Under the pieces are notes generated by a model. That model was not told the origin of the DNA. It worked only from the letters and a program-made list of their open reading frames with translations, and searched no databases. From Triatoma infestans (lineage: Eukaryota; Arthropoda; Insecta; Hemiptera; Reduviidae), in NCBI GenBank assembly GCA_011037195.1, contig JAAEAF010002612.1:1-64000 (forward strand): DNA of 64,000 nucleotides, written 5' to 3'. This document shows, one piece after another, positions 55,953-64,000 of the stretch. Each line of letters starts with the position of its first letter. Position 1 is the stretch's first letter. The position numbers and the translations under genes were made by a program.

Positions 55953-56422
55953 TGTAAGGTTCGGACACAGGGCAATGAACCAGCCTTCAACAGAAGTTAC
56001 TTTTTAATTATTTATTTTACACATAAAAAGATACAACATATTACAACCAATTAATTACTAAGTCCAGGAATTAATCACTTATCTAACCCCGATTTACTAC
56101 TTACAACTACCCTACCGGTTACACGTCACCACACCCTACACAGCCTAGTACACTTCCCCTTATCCCGCCCTCGGGGTTAGCTTGACCGTGAGTCGACCCT
56201 TCACACACACACATACACTCACACTCGTACCTCTCAGGATTGCGCTTGAAACCGGGCTAGAGCTACGCACCGATACACAGCAACCAGATCCACCAGTTCA
56301 TTCCTTTGGCCAGTTACACACATCACGCCACTCGCCAACTGACTGCTGTGCCAGCCTGACACCTAGCGCTCTAGCCCAATTTCAGCCGCCGACTCAGCGG
56401 TTCACTGAACTGACTCCTCACA
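55953..56422 (-). mobile_element. LTR-like right arm of the RpS11 unit (inverted)
   Basis: 470 bp, starting TGTAAGGTTCGG on the plus strand and ending ACTCCTCACA. It is the reverse complement of the left arm. It is followed by CAGAT at 56423-56427, identical to the five bases before the left arm. Both arms keep the trinucleotide ATT on their inner side before the RpS11 sequence begins. Confidence 0.8.
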
Positions 56423-56427
56423 CAGAT

Positions 56428-56923
56428 GTTGAAACTAAAAGCTTTTTTTGAATTTTAAGATATCTTAGTAATTAATTATATTATATTATATTCATTAAAT
56501 GAACTAATTATAACTGTTAATTAAGTACAAACAGTGATAGAAGTAACATTCAAATAATAAATAAAATTTACTGATTAGTGGCTAAATATAAACAAGACAA
56601 AACTGTTTGATCTATCAAACAAGTAACATGTAGTTAAACTTTAATGTATTTTTGGTCCTGTTTACTTTTCTATATAAACAGTTTACTAATTATATGAAAC
56701 AAAAAAAAGTTAAACTTATTGTGTTTGCATTTACTATTTCATAAAGATTCAGTTTTAGTTTTAATAAAGTTAAGCAATATAAATCTAATGAAATGAAAGC
56801 AAGTGGTGCTAATGTGATGTCAAAATCATTTTTTTTTAAATTTCGCAAGTAATTGTGTTCTGTATAAAGTTCTGGGAATGTTGTGAATTAGTTATTAATT
56901 AAACAAAAATCAAATAAAAAATC
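56428..56923. other. AT-rich sequence without recognised features
   Basis: No coding, RNA or repeat signature recognised. Confidence 0.35.
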
Positions 56924-57716
56924 TTCTGTGAAACACTCACTGGACTTTCTCTTACTGCAGTTAGTAAAAGTCACAAGATTGAGAAAAGTGCTTTAAATTT
57001 GGACATTTTTTTTTTCATAGCTCTAACATAAATATAGAAGAGTTGGGTGGGTAGCTAGGTACCCTTGCAGGTGAATACCCTTAGCTCAGGTAGTCATTTT
57101 ATTGCAGCGACAATGTAGTCCAGAAGATAGTCCAGAATAACATTTGAAATTTAATTCAACAAAACTCCTTAAAATCAGTATTATCAGAAAATATCTTTCA
57201 AATAAATGTTTTTATAATTGTATCTATCCATTCAGTATTTAAAGAAAATTGTCCCACAAAAAACTCAAAAACGTATTGTGTAAGGTCGCACTTCAGATTA
57301 ACTGATTTTTTTTTTTAGCAATTTGATATTTTATAGGTGATATTATGTAGCTTCTAATAAAATATTGATATTTGGGTATAAAAACCATAATATTGTTTTG
57401 AATTGGTAATTCAGAGGAAAGCTTAATGCTATTATTCCTCTCAGAACATCTTAAAAAAATTCAATTCCCCTACCTAGGAATATGCTTCAAACAAAGGTGA
57501 TTGGTATTTAAATGTGCCGATAGTTTACGAAGTTTAAAGAAAATCGTTGGCGCCGTTATCGATAAAATCGCGAAAAGAATTCAATAATGAATTGCCCTTC
57601 CGGTTGATAGATTTTTATTGGAAACCTTCGTATGAAATATGGGAGTAATACCTAAACGGAATACCATGTTTAGACTTCCAGCGAAATTTGGCTTTTAAGC
57701 TATTTTCGCATAGACA
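56924..57716 (+). repeat. REP1 copy lacking its 3' end
   Basis: Starts CTTCTGTGAAACACTCACTG, then ACTTTCTCTTACTGCAGTTA, with modules up to ATTTTCGCATAGACACAAT at 57716, where another element may begin. Confidence 0.65.
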
Positions 57717-57721
57717 CAATA

Positions 57722-58698
57722 CTAAGGTGTCCAACTATTGTTTTTATACAAGGAGTGCAAATGAAATGTCATTGGATATGGCGAATAGGGGGGGGGGGTA
57801 TGAAAAAAGCATTGTCGCAACCATTTGAATGAAGGGAAGAAAAAAAACCCTCTCCTCAGCAGCATAGGGCCGGGGCAACAACACATTGCAAATTCAATTA
57901 ACAATTTTTAAATTTTTGTGGGGAATATACAAGGGAGGATACTAAAATGTGTTGTTTAAAATGTGAAAATATTTCTAACCACGCTAAATTTTTCATCCAA
58001 ACATTTTTTCAGTTTTTCTACATTTAAATAAAAGATTTACTTTTCGAATTTCTTCGAACAGAAAATTATCATCAATATAACATCTTTTTCATAATTATGA
58101 AATTATGAGGATACTATGAAAAGCACACGTAAAAGCTAATATTTTTTATTTACTCCAAAACTTTCAATTTTCAAAAATCTCGTTATTATTAAAGTTGATG
58201 CTGCAATTTTTTAAAATGGTTTTGTGTGCAACAGTGTGTTTTGTTATTGCAGACCGTCCTCCAACCGCAATAGAAAATCCTCTATTGCAGATTGTAGATT
58301 TAAATAGGGAATCATAATCATAATAAATGGAAATCCCTTACTAAGCTTTCAGTAAAACGATTTATTTCACCTTGTAGGAACATCCATATTTATTGTACAA
58401 GTGCAATAACTGAGAGTGGTTAATTTCAGATACTAAAAACGGTCACAACTAGCATATCGATCTAGTACTTACATCGATCACTTTCGATACGGGTACATCT
58501 CTGGTGGATGTTTATTAGCCCCCCCCCCCATTCGCAAGTTGATTCCTTCATGCAAAAAGTTGCAAGCAATTATAATTATCATTGAAGTGTGTATATTTAT
58601 TAATGGAGCATAAAATACTACAAAGGAGTGTTTTTGGAGTACGGTTCATGAAAAAGAAGTACAAAACCCCCCCAGAGGAGTACAGTGGTCACCTTAAG
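57722..58698. mobile_element. Possible small DNA element with imperfect inverted ends
   Basis: The left end CTAAGGTGTCCAACTATTG and the complement of the right end TTAAGGTGACCACTGTACT share about 12 of 16 bases. Just inside, GCGAATAGGGGGGGGGG (57785) and the complement of CCCCCCCCCCATTCGC (58519) also pair. No recognised coding frame and no certain target duplication. Tentative. Confidence 0.35.
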
Positions 58699-59149
58699 AA
58701 TTTTTCAAGGGAGGTTACTTATATGTATTTATAGGTTATAGCCAACAAAGGTAAGGTAATATTGTGATTATGGATTGGTACTAAATTTATTTATAGAAGG
58801 AATAATAATGTAGCCTGCGGCCTACATACATACAAACATACTTATACATTATTTACATACATATAATTGTACACTGTTATCACATCCAACAACATTAGAA
58901 TCTTAAAATATTATTGAGAGCTATATAATCGTATATCATTTAAATTTTATTTTTGAACTGTATACTTCATGTCGCACAGTTTTTTATTTGTATTGAAAGC
59001 TACCTGAAGATGGAGAGGAAAGAAATTGCCAAAATTTTGGCAAACTAAATCTATATTTTGCTCAACCTGACGTAACCGAAGAATTCTGCTACTTATTGTA
59101 ATAGATCAAGAAGCAACCAAATAAAATCATTGTAGTTCCAAAATAAGAA
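58699..59149. other. Unassigned sequence
   Basis: AT-rich. A motif near 58998-59030 (CTACCTGAAGATGGAGAGGA) resembles Penelope-like terminal motifs. No other feature. Confidence 0.3.
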
Positions 59150-59660
59150 ACCTCAAAAACGAATACTGCAATGTTGCATTTTTGGTCAACAGATTTTCTT
59201 CAAATTTGGAGTTCTAACAATGCTTCTGATATACTTATATAACTGGTAGAAGCGTTCCTTCTAGGAAATCTTAATGTTTCACTCCCCCTTAAAAAAAAAT
59301 TTTTGGATACATGTTTCAGGAAGGCAATTATTTGTGTAGACGAAGTTTAATGAAAATAATTTGGAACCATTTTAAAAATATTTGAAAAAATTGCATTTTC
59401 GGTTGATGGATTTTTACCAAATTCTTATTGTAAGGACTCGTCCAGGTGACACCTAAACGAAATATCAAGTATGAACTGCCTGCGATTTCATGCTTTTTGA
59501 AATATTTTGTTCACAGAGAACACACACACAAACTGAGCTTTCGCTAAAAATACTTATTCGTAAACCAAATGAACTGAAAAATGTAATTTATTGGGAAAGT
59601 CAATTTTGAAAAATTTGATACGATACCAATATTCCATAAATCTGCACCGTTCTACTGTGA
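59150..59660 (+). repeat. REP1 3' two-thirds
   Basis: TTTTTGGTCAACAGATTTTC, AAATTTGGAGTTCTAACAA, CACCTAAACGAAATATCAAG and the CA-rich stretch near 59520 follow REP1 order. The palindromic end is mostly lost. Confidence 0.5.
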
Positions 59661-59997
59661 ACAATAGGTAAAGTCAAATTGCCGTTTTAGATTGTATTAT
59701 GTTAGACAGTGTTTGTTATTTAACTTTCAAGTTTAAGGATAGTTTTGTTTGCAGATGTTTTGAATTACACTAGAAGAACATTAATGTGAGTGCTGCACAC
59801 CAACTTTGTTTTCATTAATTCTAGCCACGCACCAAATTAACTTGCAACATGTCAGACTTGCATTTAAACACAATTTGTTTGACCTTTTCCAATAAAATAA
59901 TCAACTTTTCCACTTTTATTAACCTCCTCACTTTAATAATTATCAGCTATAAATATTATTGTATTATGTATATTTTTACTTTCAATTACTACTCGTC

Positions 59998-60115
59998 TGG
60001 TGTGAAACACTCACACGACTTTCTCTTACTCCTTTTAATACAATTATAACAAATAAAATGACAAATTTTCTTTAAACTCAATTTTTTGTGATTCTCCAAA
60101 CGTAAATATAGAGTT
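59998..60115 (+). repeat. REP1 5' tip
   Basis: GTCTGGTGTGAAACACTCAC, then ACGACTTTCTCTTACTCC and AATATAGAGT. It is cut at 60115, where REP2 copy B starts. Confidence 0.65.
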
Positions 60116-60640
60116 TGTGATGGATGCAAGAAATATAAAAATATATTTAATCAAAAAAAAAATCAAAATTATGAAGAAAATGTGATATTCCCTTGCAAAA
60201 GAACTATTCAGGTAGAAGACCACTATTGTCTTTTAGAGTTCATGAACTTGATAGCATTGTCTACCCCTTCTTCTCACAGGGGAAGATTTGAACGAGCAAT
60301 TAGAAGACATTCCTTCAAGCATAGTCTAAAACAGATATTCAAGCAGTACACTTGTTTTTCGCTCTCTTAGAATCAGTGGCAGTTTAAGTTATAAACTTAT
60401 AACAGAAGAGTTTATTCCAACTAATTGCAGTAAATAATAAGCATATTGGTCTGTTATTGAATAGCATTTATATATCTTTAAAGAATATATTTAATTTAAT
60501 CTATCAGTGTTTACTTAATTATTCTTATCACTTCTCTCTCTTAAAATTTACAAACACAAACCCCTTTTACTAAACCGCTCGTGCTACTACAAACATACAA
60601 CACAACATCACCAATAACATTTCAAGTTGTTAGGGGATAA
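60116..60640 (+). repeat. Interspersed repeat family REP2, copy B
   Basis: Starts TTTGTGATGGATGCAAGAAA and ends CAACATCACCAATAACATTT. A 62-residue frame (60182-60370) includes RRHSFKHSLKQIF, which faintly resembles the end of reverse transcriptase proteins, but this is not conserved in frame among copies. Confidence 0.65.
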
Positions 60641-61240
60641 AATAACAACCAATACAAATCTAGGCAATTAGAGAAGTGATGATTATATTATTGGCCCAAT
60701 AGAGAGCTCTAAAAACACTGAACCAACTCCATATAAAATTTCAAATTAAACTCTCCGACTTCCGCACAAGTTTCCAAAATAAATAGTTTATTTTTTTTTT
60801 TATGGGGGAAAATGATTCCAATAAAAAGTATAATAAGTTTTTATTTTTGAAGTTACCACACCAAGTTTAAAGAACATAGTTACATAGTTACAACATTGTG
60901 AGTTTAAACAGAATATTTCAAAAACAAAAAGTATCAGGAACCTCAAACTTGGTAATACGTTTAGGTACCACCACCGCATCAGACACGAGGATTTCGGGGC
61001 AAAATCCACCTAACGGAAGTGCGAGACTTTACTGAATATTTTTTTTTTACTGTTTTTCGATTTTCTTTAAACTTCATATCTTTTACATACATAAATACCT
61101 ATCACTCTTATTTGAAAATATTTTCTCGGGAAAGCTGATTTTTTTGGGGGAGATTCTGGGGTAACAGTAGCGTTAAGCTTCCCTCTAAAGTATCATTTCA
61201 ATACAATTTATGGTTCTATAAGTCATATAATATTAATATA

Positions 61241-62166
61241 CGAGGCATGTCCAGAAAGTAAGTGTACTAAGGCTCTCACGGCCGGAGGGATTTTGTTTTC
61301 GACATGTTGGCTATACTGTCGTGTAGCCTAATTCCTCCCCTCCGCAACGAGACCGGTTCGAGGTCAGTACGTTGAGAACTGTCGACCGACAATACGTTTC
61401 GTGAAAAATGTCAATCCCGCCAAGTGTGAAATATTCAAGGTCGGGCAAGAGTTTTTGAGACGCTACAAACTCCATGGAGATGAATTTCTCCGCTCCATCA
61501 TTACTGGAGATGAAACTTGGGTTGCACACTACACACCTGAAACCAAAAGGCAGTCTCAACAGTGGCGTCACACCTCTTCACCCTCCGCCAAAAAGTTCAA
61601 AACCACAATTTCAGCCAAGAAAATCATGGCATCCGTGTTTTGGGACTGTCAAGGCATAATTTTAATTGAATATATGCCTCAAGGGGAGACCATCAACTCT
61701 GCAAGATACTGTGAGCCCCTAAAAAAATTGCGGAGGGCGATTCAGAACAAAAGGAGAGGCATGCTGACAAAGGGAGTCTGCCTGCTGCACGACAATGCCA
61801 GACCACACACTGCTTGCCTCGTTTAAATGGGATGTCCTGAACCATCCCGCGCATTCCCCTGACCTAGCACCTTCAGATTACTATCTCTTTACCTCCCTGA
61901 AGCTGCACATGGGTGGAAAAAGGTTTTCAACCGACGAGGAGGTGAAGGGGGAGGTGGAGAAGTGGACGAAGGGGTTGGCGGGAAACTACTTCGAGGAAGG
62001 CATCAAAAAATTAATACCCCGGTTCACCACCTGCATTGAGAGGAATGGTGACTATGTCGAAAAATAGCTTACATATGTACTAATGTAACCAGGTAATTTT
62101 TTTGTTCAAATAAAAATTTGTGTAACCTACAAAAATTCAGTACACTTACTTATTGGACATGCCTCG
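61241..62166 (+). mobile_element. mariner element, second type, deleted at the N terminus
   Basis: 926 bp, with inverted ends CGAGGCATGTCC...AGTAAGTGTACT and AGTACACTTACTTATTGGAC...CATGCCTCG. TA flanks it at 61239-61240 and 62167-62168. The ITRs differ from those of the mariner at 10248-11123, so it is another lineage. The element is shorter than the usual 1.3 kb because the transposase 5' part is missing. Confidence 0.92.
61401..62067 (+). pseudogene. mariner transposase fragment with frameshift
   Basis: The catalytic part of a DD34D transposase. The first frame (61401-61826) has IITGDETWVAHY with the first Asp at residue 37 and LLHDNARPHTAC with the second at 131; the spacing is normal for mariner. 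The frame then shifts by +1 near 61800. The second frame ends at 62067 and carries AHSPDLAPSDYYLF with the third Asp. The distance between the second and third Asp codons is 85 nt instead of about 105, so roughly 20 nt are deleted exactly there. The helix-turn-helix N terminus is absent. Non-functional. Confidence 0.9.
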
Positions 62167-63069
62167 TACATTAGAAATATTGATAGAATTCCAAATTTGA
62201 AGAAAATTGGTTAATTGAAAGTGCGACAGAATAGATCATTTGAGTTTTTGGAAATTTGTCCATAACGTTTTCCATTAAAGTCGGTCTACTAACTGGTGTA
62301 GATACAAACGTATCACTTTTACTGGAAATATTTTTCCAAAAATATTGATTTATGTTAGTTTTACGGAATTTGTGACGTCAAATTTCAAACGTTGTATGCT
62401 GTCTGTTCAATGTTATTGGTAGCTCTATTGGGCCACAATATAATCACTTGTATGCCAAGATTAATAGGTAGATACTTATCCGTCCACTACCTGTGTGTTT
62501 ATGTTAGGACAAATATGTAAAATTTGAGTTTAGAGATACGTATTTGTCATTTTATATATTATAATTGTACTAAAGAGCAGTAAGTGAAGGTCATAAAAGA
62601 GAGTGTTTTGCACTAGATTTTTTTAATATCATTTTATACTTTGCTTGTCTGCTTTATGCAACTCAAGTGTACGTTATTAAATTATTAGTTTTTCCAGAAT
62701 TTTTCGTTTTCTGGATACTAGGAAACAATCACTTAGTTGATTTGAACACAGATTTACTTTTATGATTCTCTCTCTCACATCAAAATTCTTTTCAATTGAG
62801 CGTATTTAACTGGAAGGAACTGTTTTTTAGATGCTTTTAGCAAAATAAATTTTAAATTATTTAAGAGTTTCGTGAAATTAGTATTAAATTATTTAGCAAC
62901 TCGCTACTTTTATTGAGATTCGATAAATTACTATTCTTCATGAGCAATCATAATTTGGGCATCTTGGACCTGTACATATATGAATGACATAGAATTCAAA
63001 TATGATATATTCTGTTTGCGACCCACGATCAAATGCAACATGAAAATTTCGGCTAAAATCAATCAACTG

Positions 63070-63240
63070 AAAGTATAAGACTACTGAATGATTTTTTTTT
63101 TCAGTTTCCTCTCAATTTTATCGAAAAATTGCTTCAACGATTTGTTTTAAACTTCGCATACTATCTTCACGTGTAAGTGTAAACGGAAAATGTTAACATT
63201 TTTAAAAAAGTTCTGCGGGAGTTGAAACGTTAAGCTTCTT
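63070..63240 (-). repeat. REP1 fragment, minus strand
   Basis: CAGTTTCCTCTCAATTTTAT, GTTTTAAACTTCGCATACTA and AAGCTTCTTCTAAAG match complements of REP1 modules. It stops at 63246, where the hAT end begins. Confidence 0.45.
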
Positions 63241-63246
63241 CTAAAG

Positions 63247-63750
63247 CAGTGCTCCACAACCTTTTCTTGTCGACGGCACAACAAAGTTGTCCCCCAAATT
63301 TCGCGGCATACCAAAAGTAAATATGTATATATACAAAATAGAATGTATAAATATTATATATTTTTTTTATTTGGCACATATACCTACATATCTTCAGGTT
63401 AACATTTACGTATATACCACAATGTAAAAAAAAGGGTAATTAATGTGATACATGAGCTCAATATTCGTCTCAATATTTGAAAGAGCATTCCGAAGATCTT
63501 GATGAAGACCTTTTAAGCACGACCACTTATCATTTTTAAAAAGTACTCTTGAAAAACTTTGTTCACATAAATATGTCTTTGAAAATGGGAATAGAATTAA
63601 AATAGCGAGGTCTGAAACCCTAACCGAAAGACAGAAAGCATCCAATGGAACTTCGGCAAAGTGAAGTTGTAGCGTCCCGTCGTTACTCAATTCCATAAAT
63701 TCCTCTCGAATTTGTAGAGAAAGTGCTTCTGTAATATTTATATAGCATTG
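63247..63750 (-). mobile_element. hAT element remnant with transposase C terminus
   Basis: A hAT-type terminal motif CAGTGCTCCACAACC at 63247 is followed by GGCATACC sequence like the ends of Charlie-type elements. On the minus strand, 63745-63406 encodes EEFMELSNDGTLQLHFAEVP, ILFPFSKTYLCEQSFSRVLF and LRNALSNIETNIELM. These match the C-terminal dimerisation region of ZBED/SCAND3-like hAT transposases. The catalytic core and the other end are missing within the region seen. Frame intact but truncated. Confidence 0.75.
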
Positions 63751-63842
63751 GTTGCAAAGGATTTCGAATCCAATCGTATTAATTCGGTATTAATTGAATA
63801 AAAAATAGTGATCAAATTTTTCACCAATTTCGGTATTTTTTT

Positions 63843-64000
63843 TACTTTCTCTTACTCCTAGTAAGAGGAAGTATTGTAATCGTGTCAAATTTTCGATATT
63901 GAGTTTTCACCGGAAATATCCGTTTTGAGGTCCCCTGAGTCCAAAAAAGTAGGTTTTAGCAAATGGTCTGTTGTGTGTCTCTGTATGTGTATGTGAACAG
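63843..64000 (-). repeat. REP1 3' end, minus strand, running off the window
   Basis: Starts with the best-preserved terminal palindrome in the window (ACTTTCTCTTACTCCTAGTA, then AGAGGAAGTA). It continues with TTTTCGATATTGAGTTTTCA and GTCCCCTGAGTCCAAAAAAG and the TG-rich block at the window end. Confidence 0.75.

Larger units (their letters stand above)
60650..62617 (-). repeat. REP1 copy, minus strand, split by a mariner
   Basis: The 5' tip (TCTAGTGCAAAACACTCTC on the minus strand) lies at 62617. The interior runs to about 62169, and the rest lies at 61238-60850 (complements of the CGTTTAGGTACCACC, GGAAGTGCGAGACTTTACTG and TTTTCGATTTTCTTTAAACT blocks). The repeat is cut by the mariner at 61241-62166. 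Confidence 0.55.

Overview
The window looks like a gene-poor, AT-rich intergenic or heterochromatic stretch of an arthropod nuclear genome, most likely an insect and possibly a hemipteran. The reasons are a captured ribosomal protein S11 fragment of insect type, LOA-type and other non-LTR retrotransposons, mariner elements, Penelope-like elements, a tRNA-derived SINE, and no operons or bacterial signals. I found no convincing intact host gene. The only long intact reading frames belong to one retrotransposon. An assembly gap (Ns) covers 34326-35256.

The dominant component is an undescribed (to me) ~0.9-1.1 kb interspersed repeat, called REP1 here. Its 5' end reads TCTGGTGTGAAACAC and its 3' end is a palindrome around CTTACTAGGAGTAAG. 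About 25 full or partial copies lie on both strands and serve as landing pads for other elements.

Layout. 1-8.5 kb: REP1 copies, an antisense LOA-like 3' fragment (4.1-4.6 kb), a hairpin (3.85 kb) and microsatellites. 8.8-17.1 kb: an antisense non-LTR fragment, then a REP1 copy split by an internally deleted mariner (10248-11123) and by a full-length LOA-like retrotransposon (11279-16922). The latter has two intact ORFs that overlap at ATGA, a poly(A) tail and a 13-bp target duplication. 17.3-22.7 kb: eroded non-LTR fragments. 24-27 kb: a 337-bp direct duplication flanking a 43-bp minisatellite. 30-34.3 kb: a MITE, RNase H remnants in REP1 and the start of a Helitron running into the gap. 36.9-38.0 kb: a head-to-head Penelope-like element with a GIY-YIG domain. 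40-47.2 kb: REP1 copies carrying a short inverted repeat element, SINEs and two solo LTRs in opposite orientation. 47.9-54.8 kb: Penelope-like termini, another REP1 copy and a SINE split by a GC-rich insert.

The most unusual object is at 55094-56422. A ~378-bp, reading-frame-preserving piece of an RpS11 transcript is flanked by two ~470-bp LTR-like arms in INVERTED orientation. The whole unit is bounded by TG...CA ends and a 5-bp direct repeat (CAGAT). This looks like one integration of an aberrant LTR-host mRNA chimeric cDNA. From 56.9 kb to the end there are more REP1 copies, a second mariner of a different ITR type (61241-62166) and a hAT remnant (63247-63750).

No genes work together as a pathway. 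The content is best read as layers of nested transposition, with the LOA-like element and the RpS11-LTR unit among the least decayed.
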